From Hermatobates lingyangjiaoensis (Eukaryota; Arthropoda; Insecta; Hemiptera; Hermatobatidae): 64,000 nucleotides of DNA. The position numbers and the translations under genes were made by a program. Below, in pieces: positions 21,641 through 34,345 of the stretch (the stretch's first letter is position 1; each line of letters starts with the position of its first letter). Location of the stretch: NCBI GenBank assembly GCA_026182355.1, contig JAPFBL010000007.1, positions 62,001 through 126,000 on the forward strand, in the 5' to 3' direction. The notes under the pieces were generated by a model that worked only from the letters and a program-made list of their open reading frames with translations, was not told the origin of the DNA and searched no databases.

Positions 21641-23494
21641 TTATAGCATGTAAAATAAAACATTCATTAATCCCTTCTTATTTATTTCAAATTTTGCATT
21701 GAATATACATGAAAACTTTTTTATTTGGGTTATAAAAAAAAGGTCATTGATAGTTTTTTTACAGGCATCAAAAATGAAGAGAGTAACATTTTTTTAATGG
21801 GTTTTATAAAGGTTAGCCAAATCCTAGATTATAACACATTTCTGTCAGCACCTATCACAGAATGTGAACTGTGGACAGCAGAATCATTAAAGCTTGTCAC
21901 TGTAAAAAAATACAGATAACAGGAATGTTATTACGTGAATTTCCTGAAGTAATCTAAAGAAATGTTAATAAAGTAGTAGTAGAAAGACTAATTAAGAATA
22001 TATGAGTGACTGGATTCCCTACGCTGGTAGAGAATGTGCCCAAAAAAGATTATATGCACTCCCAAAAAGATAAACCAGGAACTCATTTATCCCAAAGAAA
22101 GATTGCTCGAAACAAAAATATATTAAGAAGTTTGTACCAATTCAATCTCATTGGATATACAACAGTCCCCGAAAACATGCAAATAGAATATGCTGCAAGT
22201 ACACCCAATATGTTGCAGATACATTGTTTATGTCCCAATATTTATAACAGAAAAAATGTAATAATTCTTTGCATATACCAGAACTGCATCGGATATATCA
22301 CAATCATATTGAATATACTTCATGCAGAATCCGTATATGTGACAAACATTTTGAATAAGCTACAATCATAGCACATTTACCATAACTGTATTAAAAATGT
22401 CACAATAGTATTCAATATATACTCTTGCAAAATAAATGACCACTAAAACAAATTCAAAGAAAAATAATGTTAAGCAGGTAATGTAAAGTTAATCAGCTAT
22501 TGAAAGTATCCTTACTGCTGTGTCTACGTTTAGAGCACAACTGAGACTCCTAAAACAAAGTAAGATTATCGTTAAAGAAGGACAATCGAGAATTGAGAAT
22601 ACTTAGGTAAAGTGACCTCAGATTAGGATGTATTAAGAAGAACTTAAGTTTATAGTCCTTACCATCTGTTAATTGTCAAGGCAGGATGGTGAGCATTGAA
22701 GCATTACGATTTTAAGGGCTACATAATCAACAATAAAATAATATTCAAAACAGTCAATTAAATAAAAAGATACGTTTGTATTATTTAATAGCAAAAAACA
22801 AAGAACACAATTATCATACAAAATATATAATAAGATGTTAAATATTAGAATAGTATCAATAGGAATCATTCATTTCTTTAAAACCGTTTATTAGTTTATT
22901 AAAAAAAAGTGAAAATTCTTTTTGCACATTCTGATATCTAAATATTAGAATCAGTGAGAATGACTAGAATTTTGTTAAGACTCTAGGCAACAAAACAGGA
23001 GTAAAAATGTTCGTAGAGATTTTTTTACATTTAAGCCCACATATTCAATATTCAACCAGAGAATTTTGAAAATTTCGTCAATTTTTAGGCAGACAATAAG
23101 ACGTCTACAAGTTAAAGATTAGAAATAAGAGCTATAGCAGACATTACTTAGCTATAAAGCATCTGACAGTACACTCAAGTGAAAGCCAATATAATAAAAT
23201 GGACTCTCGCATATCAGCTTTTTTTTAAATTTACAAACACTAAGGGCTTAAATAACATTATTTGTTTACTAGTAGAGGGCGAGCTTCATAGAAACCGTAG
23301 CCATCTGGCCTGTGGGTCATAGTTCTCTCACATCTGGTTCAGAACTCAGATTTCCGTCATCTTAATGAAATCACGACTATGATAGCTATTTTATTAATAA
23401 AGCAACAATTGAAAGACACGAGCAATGTAATGCTTACAAATAATAAACAACAATAGATCTGCAATCAAATTCTGTACATATAGAATTTATATAA
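21641..23494. other. Non-coding, nothing firm
   Basis: The 121-codon open frame at 22,006-22,371 is internally repetitive (recurring ACATGT/ATATGC-like words) and lacks any domain. Confidence 0.45.
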
Positions 23495-23615
23495 TAAATA
23501 ACTTTAATCCATATAAATCTATATCAATAACTTTAATCTATATAAATCTATATATTTAACTTTAATCTATATAATAACTTTACAAAACATATAAAGTTAT
23601 ATAAATAACTTTATG
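23495..23615. repeat. 29-bp AT minisatellite, about 3-4 units
   Basis: ACTTTAATCYATATAAATCT recurs at 23,501, 23,530 and 23,559 (period 29), followed by degenerate AACTTTA units. Confidence 0.75.
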
Positions 23616-23721
23616 TAAACATTTTGTGATAGAAAGCCAGTCAGAGTTCTAAAAAGATCCTATCTCCCTGCTGCTTATGCTTTTGATTTTCAATTTGGAG
23701 CATTAGAATATAATGATTTAT

Positions 23722-23976
23722 TTATAGTACAAATACATAAAATAATTGTATGACTTTTGACGAGAAAGCTGATACTGGTTTAGTCCAGTAGTGACACTGC
23801 AATGAGTGCCGTCCCGGAATATCAAGAACACAGTTGGAGTGGAGCAGGTAGAAAAGTGCCCCATATTCCTCCATAGTGAGCTCCGAGGAGGGATAATGCA
23901 TGCATAGTTGGGCCACAAAAAACAGACACCGAGAGCGTAATTGGCGTGCTCTGCACCTGGAGCATCTTGTAGTCAT
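23722..23976 (-). CDS. Coding-like open frame, unidentified
   Basis: The frame is open for 84 codons, with a protein-like middle (SSELTMEEYGALFYLLHSNC, then VLDIPGRHSLQCHYWTKP). The region is GC-richer than both flanks. A second overlapping minus-strand frame of 66 codons is also open, which weakens the case. No splice sites bound it clearly. It could be a TE fragment, an old exon or chance. Confidence 0.25.
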   Translation of the reverse strand: MTTRCSRCRARQLRSRCLFFVAQLCMHYPSSELTMEEYGALFYLLHSNCVLDIPGRHSLQCHYWTKPVSAFSSKVIQLFYVFVL

Positions 23977-23979
23977 CTA

Positions 23980-24700
23980 CATAGATATAATTTAATCTCG
24001 GGTCATCGTACAGATTCGGTTCACTCTTCCAATATTCCCGCCTTCATAAGCCACTTTCAGAACACCTTCTACAAGTACTTCTTTATACTTGCTTGTAAAC
24101 TGCCTATTGTAATGAGGCAACACAACACAGCTAAGTCTCTATGGTATTTAAATAAAATAAATAAACAAAGAACTATGGAATTAACTATTGGAATAATGAT
24201 CTTATAGTATAAAGTTATAATATATAAACAGTCTGTGTACAATAACGACATGTATAGTACGTATAAACAATGGTATTCGATATAAGAGTTTAATTTGTCC
24301 TTGACCCGAGTTCGTTAGTTAAAACTCATTTTTCTCATATAAAATAACCTAAAGCCAATTAAGTTATTTCCAAACTAAAATAACCCTATATACCTGAAAT
24401 CAGTTAATTATTAAAAGTGGAAAATGAAAATGAACACAAAAACAAAACAAGTTATGTACACACAACGAGACGGTACTCACATGGTAAGCCGTGTAGTTAC
24501 TAAAGGTCTAACAAAGCGATGTTTTGAGATGGGAGAGAGCAGTTTTGCTTCATTTGGTTCATACTGCATACTTGAAGAACAGTTCGTCATTCTCGTGGAT
24601 GATCAATAACAATGTGTTATTATGTAACATAATCCAAAAATAAATACTAGAAATAAGAATAAATTAGATTCATAAAATTTGTAAAACAACAGATTTTGAA
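23980..24700. other. Non-coding, nothing recognised
   Basis: A 61-codon frame at 24,424-24,609 has no identifiable domain. Confidence 0.4.
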
Positions 24701-24990
24701 TGTTTCATTTAACTGAAAACGGTACTATACTGTTACATTACATTCTAATTATGGGTTATTATTTCACCCATACTTAAAACTGTAATGAGAGGCAAATACC
24801 ACTAATGTAGGAGCCATTACCTTTGTTATTGCTTTTATTAAAGGATCTCTAAGGAGTAGTGAATGTTGCTCAAGTTTAAAGGGGTATGCTTATGTTAGTT
24901 TTGCTATCATTAGTCATTTCCTTTGTTGTATCGATGGTCTTTTGCAGACCCACACTCAAGCTAGCAGTAGATGGCTCTGACTGAAGCAAT
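24700..24990 (+). repeat. Dispersed repeat family E, copy 1
   Basis: Shares its order of words with 33,835-34,145: ACTGTAATGARAGGC, a TACCACTAATG/TACTACTAACA block, CATTaCcTTtgTTaTT, CTCTAAGGA/CCCTAAGGA and a 3' GAAGCAATGCATTTC / GAAGCCATGCATTTC end. Roughly two-thirds identical by eye. Class unknown. Confidence 0.5.
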
Positions 24991-25370
24991 GCATTTCATT
25001 GGATGCTCAAAGGAAGTGGAATGAGTGCGCGTCTCCGGGCGAGCAGTCGCTTCTTGATAGTCTTCGCGTGTGATAAAGAGTAATTCGTTCACGGGCTTAG
25101 ATCACATTGTAATTCTGCGCCATTGCCCAAAAACTGCAGGAATTCCATTATCCCCGTCACTTAATTGCACCTCCAGACATAATAAAGGCCAGCTAGCGAA
25201 TTACTTTACTCGCCCGTTCTTCTAACGATTTTCTTCTTTCAATCCACTTAATTGCATGAAATTAAAATTAATACAGCTGAAAAAAGATTTTTTCTGCTAC
25301 ATTATTAACGATGTTCCCTTTAATCATTTAATTGGATTATAATTGCATGGAATATCTTTTTCTTTAATAA
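24991..25370. promoter_or_regulatory. Candidate conserved regulatory element with clustered TAATTG sites
   Basis: A GC-richer block followed by five or more homeodomain core sites in 200 bp: CACTTAATTGCACC, CCACTTAATTGCATG, TTTAATTGGATTATAATTGC and AAATTAAAATTAATACAGCTG. Clustering and contrast with the flanks suggest a developmental enhancer. AT-rich DNA makes such sites common, so conservation data are decisive. Confidence 0.35.
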
Positions 25371-26290
25371 TAAACAAATAGAATTTCTCAACAAATGAAT
25401 TCATCTACAAATTCCATTAATTATCTTAATATACCGGCCATCGGCTTAGCTATAAAAGAAGTTAGATCCATGCCGGATTCATTTTACTAGTTCCCTGAAG
25501 GCGATTAAAAAATGCTTCCACCTTCTCAAACCCCCATCGTCATTCCTTCTTTGCTCACTGCTATACGATTCTAATAACACTTTTGGTTCAGAACACATCA
25601 ACCAAGGTCGACAAGTGACTATTGTCACGGAAGACAGAGGAATACAACAAATTCTAGTCTCATCCAATATTTTATTGGTCCATCCAGAAATTTTATACTT
25701 TAAATGAAGATGTCCACAAATAATACACTTTGTTATAACATTAGATATTACCTTAAAACATTACATAAAATGTAGAATCTTCGCTATGTCCACGTGCTGT
25801 GGCGATAGTTGATGGGAGACACTGGATATTCATACTTCAATTTCCTTTTGATTAAACTTTGAAATAATATATACATTACCTATTTGTGAAGAGTAAGAAA
25901 TTAGTCTTCGTACAAAGGAAACGTAGGAAATAATCATGTAAATTAGTGAATGTTTTCTTAACAATTATATAATCTAGCAAAATTGGATAGAAGCATCTAA
26001 CAAGAGATCTCAAATTTTGAGCAGTGCCAAAAATGTTTTATCCGATCGACGAATAAATTTTACTTCAAAACGGTTCCAGAGAAATTTTAAGTTAAGAAAA
26101 CTTATTTAATTCTAAAATAAGGAAATCATAAAAACTCAGTGACTTATTTATGCAGTAGGTAATTAACAGTGGTGGTGGTCAGTCAGCAAGAGCCTAAGGT
26201 GTATCGGTATAAACCTTTGTTGGCCAAGTGACTATCTACCATGCCGTTGAACCTTTTATCAGATCTGTGAAACTATTTACAAATTCTGGT
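25371..26290. other. Non-coding, nothing recognised
   Basis: A 62-codon minus frame at 25,479-25,667 shows no domain. Confidence 0.4.
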
Positions 26291-26440
26291 ACATCCAATA
26301 AAAAGGTGATTCGCCACGGTCTTCTGGCTCTGCTCCAGAGTAGTAGTGCCTGACGACAAGGTCAATGGAGCCAGGCCTGGTCACAAGTAGCTCTTCACTA
26401 TTCTCGGAAAGTTTTATGATCAGTAACTAGGCTAATTAGT
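26291..26440 (-). CDS. Coding-like island, unidentified (exon or TE fragment)
   Basis: Minus-strand frame ENSEELLVTRPGSIDLVVRH followed by YYSGAEPEDRGESPFYWMYQ is open for about 49 codons and clearly protein-like. It ends with GTAAAT in a position where a donor could sit. The block is GC-richer than its flanks. I do not recognise the family. Confidence 0.3.
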
Positions 26441-26499
26441 CATATACTTAATATAGTAACAACTAATACAGTAACAAGGGTGTCCCACTTGCTACCATC

Positions 26500-26745
26500 T
26501 TGAAAAATACCCATCGGTTTTTACCATTCTTTATGGGACGCTGCTGTTGAGGCGTTCTGGAGCTTTCCGTTGACGGATTGAGGACATTACCGTGACGTTT
26601 GCACTAGTACGCGGAATACGTATTCCGGAGGCGGCTGTTGAAGGATTGGGGATGCAATGCGACTTTGCACTAGCGACAGGAGTACGCTTTCTGGAGGTAG
26701 CTAGCGAATAGGTGTTCGACTTTTTGCAGCTCGAATATCCGGTGT
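26500..26745 (+). repeat. Imperfect 68-bp tandem duplication in a GC-rich patch
   Basis: GTTGACGGATTGAGGA at 26,569 and GTTGAAGGATTGGGGA at 26,637 start two units. Both contain TTTGCACTAG and a later TCYGGAGG. About 70% matched by eye. Confidence 0.55.
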
Positions 26746-29700
26746 AGCTAAACTCGAAATTTAAATTTTAAATCTTCAAGTTGGTTCGTGGGTGACTGTT
26801 TTCTTTTCCTTTATATTATATGTTCCTCAAACTACTTCAAACGTTCAAAATAATGTTCAAAAAATTTCTTAAATTGGGTTTCATTAGACCAAAAATGTTC
26901 AAAATAATATATCAGTATAAACGTTGTGTATGAATTTTCATACATCATATCAATTGATTTTTTATGTTGCAAAACCAATTTAGATTGTTTTTATTGACAT
27001 GGAGATTATTTACACAGTAATCAAATGCCATTTACATCTAATCTTCTACCAGTTAAATGATCGTTTCTATCAATGGATCCAACCTTGGCATGCAGGATGT
27101 CTCTAAAAATAAACATATGACACAAGAGATAAAATTAATTTGGGAAAACCAAAAAAAAACCATTATTTCTGCATTATACAAACTCTTTCAATAGTAACAA
27201 TAAAAAAAAAATTAACATCTAACGCATTATCCCTGAATCGTTGATGCTTGCACTAAAAGTACTTTTAGTAATTTTTACTTGCATAATTTGTATAAGAAAT
27301 ATTTAATATGTACTCACTATTTAACGTTGCTATAAGATTCTGTGGTTTACTCGTTAACCACTTTGGTGATTGCCTTTGGTGTTCATGGGAAAATAAATGC
27401 GATGGGGAAAACTATAATAAATAATTAAGGAGGAACTCGCTGCATCTCTCAATTAGAACAGTGTCTGGCGAAATTATCACTCAGTTAAAGTCACGGCTCC
27501 TGACTAAAAATAATTAGTGTGCTTCTACAGACAATTTTTTACTCTTATTTTAATAGTATAAAGAAATTAAATACAATTGTAAAATGTATACATCAACTTC
27601 ATAAAAACCTAAACGGTATACAATCTAACACTGTTATGCTTAAATTTGAAACTGTAAACACCTCTTTTAAGGACTATACTGGTAGAGTAAAAAGAAATAG
27701 ACGAATCCCTTTTTTTGTTAGCACTGCGTGACTGACTTACAGATCTCTTTTTCTCTAGGGTGCTGTGTGTAACGGATGTGTACAACTCTTAAACAGACCG
27801 TTGTTGGAACTGTGATGACACAGTTTTACACAAGGATGTGCTTAAGTGTTACAATAACACGCCTGACTCTATAATCTATAATATAAATGTAGTAAAAGAA
27901 AAAGTTTGAAGTGTTTTCTACACAAGAATACTTCTATTTTTTCATTAATCAAAGCATTGCAACGAATATTACATAAAGAATCATACAATCTACAAATGTA
28001 CGGAAAAATGGGTTCATTTTTTGTATAGGTTCAAGTTTTGACTGTTTAAACAATACAAAAACACCTATTTGAAATAGAGATCGCTGCATTTCCGCAGTAC
28101 CTATGCACGATTCACAGCTATTCAATGATCCATTAATATAATATAAAAAATATCCAGTCTGTCACATGTTAAGAGCACTTCATTCATTCCTAATTTTCTA
28201 AAACTCCTGAAAAACATTTTTCAAAATAATCTCCTGATTTCAGAAAGAAGTGAAATCATATATATTTCGAATAAAATAGTATGAATAGATCAGAAGTATA
28301 ATCTAAGCGGTTTTTACAAAAAAAAATTTGATCAAAAAGATACACTTTTTAAAATCAACACATCTTTTTACTGTAAAATTTAATTTTTCGTTACGTCTTA
28401 ATTATAAATAAATATAGATGTGTTTGTCAATTACATATATGATATGTTAAATTTAAAATTAATTGTATTTTAAATACTTATTGAATATGTTCCACTTAAT
28501 GAAATCAAATATACACTCCTTACTCATTTCTAATATTAAATTATATTAGGTTAAGTTTTTTCATGGAAACTTAATGTTTATTGCATTGTGTGATAATGTC
28601 ATAGATGCACTGACAACTATATTGAAGAAGTAATATTTCATTAAGCGATTATATGGTTTAATTTTAAATTTTACAAAAGTTCTTACTTTTACCGGTTCTT
28701 TACCTTTACTTACTGGTAAACTGAAAATTACCGGTTAAATTTATCGAATTGATTCAGTATTCGGAATGCTGAACTTTATGCTACTCAGTTTGTGGAGTTA
28801 GATACATTTTAATGAATAGAAATAATATTATTTAGTAGTTAATAACACTATTAAAAACTCTATTACATTATTAAAAGAATAGAAACCATTCGAATTATGT
28901 TGTATCTTTTGGTATGTCACAATGTTGTATCTAAGTGAAAGCTCCACAAATGAGGCATGCTTACGCAATAAATAAAAAACAGCAACTTTGATGACTAGGT
29001 GATCTAGCGCAAGTTTGGAGGGCCCGGGCCGATGAAGGAATGCTACCTATAATAGAGAAGCGACAAGTACTTCTACAAAAGTCCATCGGTAAGGGCTAGT
29101 CGGATTCCTTTATCTTAATCTTATTGAAATCTCAGAAACAATCCATTAGAAGGAATCTTTTTTTACTAGTTCATAATTTATAAAAATAAAAATTGTTGTT
29201 TTTAACTAAAAATACTGATTATTTCTTTGGGATTTTTACTTGCTGGTTGTAAAGAATGATGTATTTTAATGTTACATAAGTCATCGTATCTTTTTTTTGT
29301 AATACATTGCTATATATACGCTGTCTTTTTGCAACTTGTTTTGCGGAAACCAGAAACAATCAACCGTAGGTGATTACTGTACTCGGAACCCGTACAGGCA
29401 TTCTAGGATGCCTCAACAAAAACCGAACTATTTTAAATTTCGCCTGATGCAGTACATTTATATACAATATTTTCTTATTGTAGATACATTTTTGTGTACA
29501 ATATTAAATGAGGAGGACTTTTATAGTTAACTTATTAAAGCAGTTCCATGGTGGTTTTTAAAAATTCTAGTATGTTTTTAATTTATAGGTGGTTTCCAAA
29601 ATAATAAAGACACAAATGAATACATTATAAAATAATTCACTATTTTAATCAATATTTTTAGCATTTTCCTCAATTTCGCTGTTTACTAAAATATTGAAAG
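26746..29700. other. AT-rich non-coding, nothing firm
   Basis: A small GC-rich patch near 28,990-29,110 (AGGGCCCGGGCC) has no clear frame. Open frames of 64-70 codons have no domains. Confidence 0.45.
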
Positions 29701-29701
29701 T

Positions 29702-30210
29702 CTTTTTATTATTATTATTAGTATTATTATTATTTGAGGGTGACTATAGCACTGCGTCTTAAACAAAAAAACTATTGTACTTCCCCCCCTTCTGTACTAA
29801 AGTGCCTCAGCAGTTAGCTTCAACGTATCCAACAGAAAATTCCTGAACCTCTGTCGGTGGTATTTTTTCCGCTCCGGCAGAGCACCTCATACCGGAGTAA
29901 GGCTATTTCCTTAAGGTGGTCGTCTGGTACCCGTGAGGCTCCTTTCGTAATACAGTCCCCTCTATCATCCATTCTTAGGCAAGGATCGCATAACGCCTTG
30001 GTTTCGGACTGGGATGAGAGGAAAGGATTTGGGAAGTTGGAAGAATGTGAAACGAAGGTGGTCAGGCCCAGTCCCTGGTTACCTTCCCTCCTCTTTCGTT
30101 TGTCCCTGCTTATAGCAGGTTAACATGGTTGCATCGTGGAGGCCGAAAGCAGAATTGAGTGTTAGAGGCTATTAGAGGCGCATAATCACTCCATCACTAC
30201 CCCTTGAAAG
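29702..30210 (-). mobile_element. Retroelement-like dispersed repeat with AAT-repeat 3' tail
   Basis: On the minus strand the unit runs from about 30,210 and ends TATAGTCACCCTCAA followed by AAT trinucleotides (29,707-29,734), as at the 3' end of a non-LTR retroelement. The sequence from about 29,860 to 30,205 matches 49,540-49,855, and the 3' end matches 36,011-36,140. The + strand frame of 88 codons is partly shared with 49.6 kb (GSHN, KVVRPSP), but both copies are broken. No RT or RNase H was seen, so it may be a SINE-like or 3'-untranslated piece. Confidence 0.55.
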
Positions 30211-32300
30211 AGGTTTAGTTTGAAGACATATTTTCTTATAAATCACTCGAGATCACTAGATATCTACGACACGACACTGATCTCTATTGAATAATAATAC
30301 ATATTGAAATCTACTTACAGTATTCAGATTTCTGACATAACCTACTAACTGCACTAATTCGGGAACCAAAATAATTGAACCCGCACAAAATGGAGGTGCG
30401 AATTATTTTTCATACCTTGAATATGTTATTGTAAACATAATTCACTTTTCAGTATTTTTAGTAATTACTCCAGTAATTCACCAGAACACTATTATTAGAA
30501 CTATACATCATTAGAAAAATGTACTAAATACCCTCATACGTTTTCTTTATAATTTGATTGCTTCCAGAGCTCGTCCACTATCAAATGCATTAGTGTATTA
30601 ATGAATTTATTAACATCTCCTGAGTTGGCAGTTGTCATCTTATTGAATTTTTCTCCATATATAAGTTATTTTCTTTATAAAAAATTATCTAATTTTTATT
30701 TCTTTAAATTGTTTTTATTTTTTTGGTTTAATAATTTTTTTACCCCTGTTTCTTTATGAGTCTCCTGTCTCCCTCTTTGTAGTTATACATCTGTCAGTCA
30801 ATCAGTGGATGGTTCAAACAAGTCCTCTGTTGACACTGTCAGTGGCCAAAGCCAGGGTAGTTTATGTATTATGACCTCCTCAATTGATTAATAAAATCCA
30901 AAGATTGTAGACAAATTATAAAAACAACTATGACACAAAACATGTTTTGCATTTGCTAGTAGATGAGATCTGAAAACAATCGAATTAAAAAAAAAATTAT
31001 GATGATATCCTATATATTTTGCTAATAATGTATAGTCCTAACTCCACCAAATTCTGGTGAATATCTAGATATTTACTGAAAAACCAATCACGTCAAGGTT
31101 AGAAAAGGATATGTTTCATTATTTTGATTCTCGGTTTATTGCAGTTAGTAGGTTATGCCAAAAACGTTTAGTACTACAGACATCAAGACTGTATATGAAG
31201 AATACAATCATCTGTTCAAATATAATAAAGATAATTCCAATTGAGAAAATGGTATCACAAAAGGGTATGATGATATTGAAGGCTCGATGTAGAACTATAC
31301 ATTTTTTTTTTTAATTAAATACCCTTATAAGCTTATTAAATTTGTTTTCTCTCCCTTTATTCAGATAGGAAACATAAGTTCATGATGAACTTACTTCATG
31401 AAGGTCAGAAGAGTGAAGTTGATAATAATAGTAATATTTACATAACATATGTTATAAGTCTAGTACGAAGATAACCACTGTTTAGGTTTCACAGAAGACT
31501 GTTTAGGTCATTGGCAGATTTGTAAAACAAAGAGAGACAGAAAACAAACGAATAATCATAAGATAGAAGAAAATGAAATTCAATTGAACTGTATAGAAAT
31601 AGGGATTATTCAAAAAATTAAAATTGAGTTAATTATTTTGATGATAAAAAGAATAAGGGCAGAAAAGATAAACTAAGAAGAAACAATCGAATAAAGAAAA
31701 GGTAATAAACACATTAGAAGACATAATAACATTATTTTCTCCTAAGTATTGGACGAGCTCCGAAACCAGGCCAGATATGAAAAATTCTTTCCACGTTTAG
31801 CGATGTATTTTTGTAATAACACTACTAAAAAACTGTGAAACAACAATAATATAATTTTATTTCAAATTATTTAATAAAATTTAGTTGATACAAATAAGAA
31901 TTAAAAACTATTTAAGGACTGAATGTAAATAAACTGGTTTAATCTGACTCAAGTTTACTATAGTAAAGGTTTTATAATTATCATTCAAATCAATTATATG
32001 TTTTTTTAAGGGAGCAGTCGTTTAATCTGTGGAGTTTTAGTAAAATGTACCCAGGGGACCTGAAAATGTGGAAAGCTATGATAATATTGAAATCATATTT
32101 TTTTTTCAAAATTATGTTTAAATTTTTCATCTAGTTATGGTAAACTAGAAAAAACAACAACCCAACTAGGTGTCGCCTTTACTTAGAATGTATTGGCTGT
32201 AGTCAGTATTTTACAATATGTGTGTATGTAAAGCTGAGAAGAAAACGCATGGGAGCTGGGAATGATGTGAAGAGCTTGCCCTTGGGAAATCTAATTTATT
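30211..32300. other. AT-rich non-coding, nothing recognised
   Basis: No repeat copy, fold or convincing frame. Confidence 0.5.
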
Positions 32301-32314
32301 TTTTCCTATAACAG

Positions 32315-32494
32315 TATTTCACGGGAAGATTTGAGAGGGGCTGTATATCTTGTAGTACTGCCGGAGGGCTCGCTCAGCCAAGGAGTCCTCGCTCATCTGC
32401 ATACCCCGAGAACGCTGACACGAGCCTCAGCTCGGTCTCGGCCACCACATACTTTCATTTCTACCAGCTCCATATTCTTCTTAAATATTTTTAA
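32315..32494 (+). CDS. GC-rich candidate exon, low certainty
   Basis: A T-rich tract and ATAACAG precede a GC-rich block. One frame (RFERGCISCSTAGGLAQPRS, SSAYPENADTSLSSVSATTY) is open to TAA. Another frame (AVYLVVLPEGSLSQGVLAHL) and one minus frame are open as well, so GC content alone may explain the openness. No donor is clear. It could equally be a regulatory element. Confidence 0.22.
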   Translation, partial: YFTGRFERGCISCSTAGGLAQPRSPRSSAYPENADTSLSSVSATTYFHFYQLHILLKYF

Positions 32495-32565
32495 CATTAT
32501 CAAAACATCTTATCATTGCCTGAAACATTTCAGAATTCTTTTAAAGGGGAATTATTGTTAAACTG

Positions 32566-33112
32566 AATCCAGATCTCAATTTAACATATAATTGTCAAAG
32601 AACACTGGCACAAATAAGAACAGCAGGTGGTGACAGTCTACACCTATCGTTCAGAGGTATCTTATATAAAATTAAAACTGAGGAACTCTGTACAATATGC
32701 AATATGCAGGAATGTGAGACTTTGGCCCATATAGTATTGAGATGTCCTATCTAAGCCCTCAACGGGAAGCCTTCTTACCCCACAGCTTTTTCAATAACGA
32801 GTGGTCAGATGAAACCAACTTTGCCTCTCTCCTCGGAATTGTACACAAAAGGCAGGCTGCAAATATATTTCACTATTTTTGTAAATATTTTAAAAATTAT
32901 AGATTTTATTTTAAATGAATAATAAAAAGGAGAAAAGAAAAGAAAAAAGTTTTTAAGAAAGGTTCAAATATCAGTATATTTCAGATTTTATTTGTTTTGT
33001 TTTTTATGTATTTTGTTATTATTGATTATATTATGAAATTTTATACTATGAAGCAATGTAATACTCCTTAGTATAGTTGAAACTTTAAATACGAATATTA
33101 TTCTATTCTATT
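32566..33112 (+). pseudogene. LINE (non-LTR retrotransposon) ORF2 3' end and 3' UTR
   Basis: The translation begins NPDLNLTYNCQRTLAQIRTA and continues to a zinc-knuckle-like motif: CTICNMQECETLAHIVLRC (C-x2-C-x9-H-x4-C). After one frameshift it goes on as SPQREAFLPHSFF and ends FKNYRFYFK-stop at 32,916. This Cys/His tail with a following CP, R and aromatic residues is typical of the C-terminus of non-LTR retrotransposon polyproteins of the Jockey/R1/CR1-like kind. The 3' untranslated part runs to a TATTC pentanucleotide tail at about 33,100-33,112, a usual LINE end. The RT and endonuclease are absent: a 5'-truncated, dead copy. Confidence 0.7.
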
Positions 33113-33834
33113 GTTAAAATGACATAATTTCAAAGAAATATTGTTATTTGTCCTAACGCTTTAATTTACTCGAATGTTAGTAAATACTTTTATCTTCCAT
33201 ATTGTTTTAAAGATAGACAACGTAGTTTATTCGTTAATTTTGAACATTTCAGTTAAGTATAATGTTTACTAAACGTTAAACGTTGTCCATACCAATTCTA
33301 CATCTACCTAATAAATCTTGCTTTAATGAAGAATATGTTTTTCGTCTTGGCGCAGTAGTAGTAGATGTTTAGTTCCTATATATGTTACTCCAGTCGTGTA
33401 CGAGTACCCAGGGGGCACATAAGTAAAAAGACACTTAGATGGCATCCCAATCCCCTCCACTTATTAATAAATATAAATCAGTACATTTGAAACAGAAAGA
33501 GACTGGGACTGGTTTGAGTCTCCGTTTGAAAGGCAGTATGCACGATATTTTCTACTTCCACTATGAAAAGTGCATGACCACCATTTAATTGAAAATGAGT
33601 AACTGACATCATACAGGCTCGGACGCAAGAGCTGTTGAAACTCAATTGCACATATTGGAGCACGCTACTGAAAACAGTGGTCATTTTGCTTCATATTCAC
33701 CCTTTCTTAGCTAACCTATCAGCTTTTTCATGGCCTTGATGTCACAACAAACATCATTATCTGCATGAAAATTATTCTGAAACAAAAAAAAAGAAATAGT
33801 CAAATAGTAGAATTTTATAAAACTTTAAAATAAT
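33113..33834. other. Non-coding with a SINE scrap
   Basis: About 33,594-33,635 (GAGTAACTGACATCATACAG, GCTCGGACG) matches the minus-strand central domain of the type A SINE. The minus frame at 33,478-33,684 runs through it and is not a gene. Confidence 0.5.
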
Positions 33835-34145
33835 ACATTCATAAAGTTCTACTTAACTGAAAAATATGTTCATTCTTATTTTATAAGTTGGTTATTTCAT
33901 CTATAGTAAGAACTGTAATGAAAGGCTGTAATAAAATACTACTAACACAGGTGTCATTCCTTTCTTATTTATTAATAGACCCCTAAGGAAAAGAGGATTT
34001 CACCTAATTCTAAGAAAGTATTTCTATTTTAGTTTCACTGAAAGATTTTTTTCTTTTGTTATACGGTTGGTTTATGTTTTTCAGAACTGGCAGAGGATGT
34101 TAGATCTGATAGAAGCCATGCATTTCTATGAAGCTGACAGAGGCC
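33835..34145 (+). repeat. Dispersed repeat family E, copy 2
   Basis: Partner of 24,700-24,990, ending GAAGCCATGCATTTC immediately before a type B SINE. Confidence 0.5.
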
Positions 34146-34149
34146 AAGT

Positions 34150-34345
34150 GTAGTCTGACAGGTAGTTTGCTTATCTTAAGTACTCAAGGTTACAGTTTCG
34201 ATTCTTCGAAATCTAACCCTAGATTTTTCAAGTGTAATCTATGGAATTTTGAGCACTCCACATTTCAAAGAGGAAGGATAGGGTGTAAAGCTATTGGTCC
34301 CGATCCTGTACGATATCATATACGCGTAAATGATCTCCATAGTAA
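34150..34345 (+). mobile_element. SINE type B, diverged copy
   Basis: A degraded Pol III B box (CAGTTTCGATTCTT) is followed by ACCCTAGATTTTTC, TTGAGCACTCC and the central domain GGTCCCGATCCTGTACGATA. The order is the same as in the copy at 58,388-58,570. The 76-codon frame over it is incidental. Confidence 0.6.

Noticed and set aside
22006..22371. 121-residue + open frame
   Set aside because: It is internally repetitive and AT-biased, with no domain and no ATG at its start (it begins GTG).
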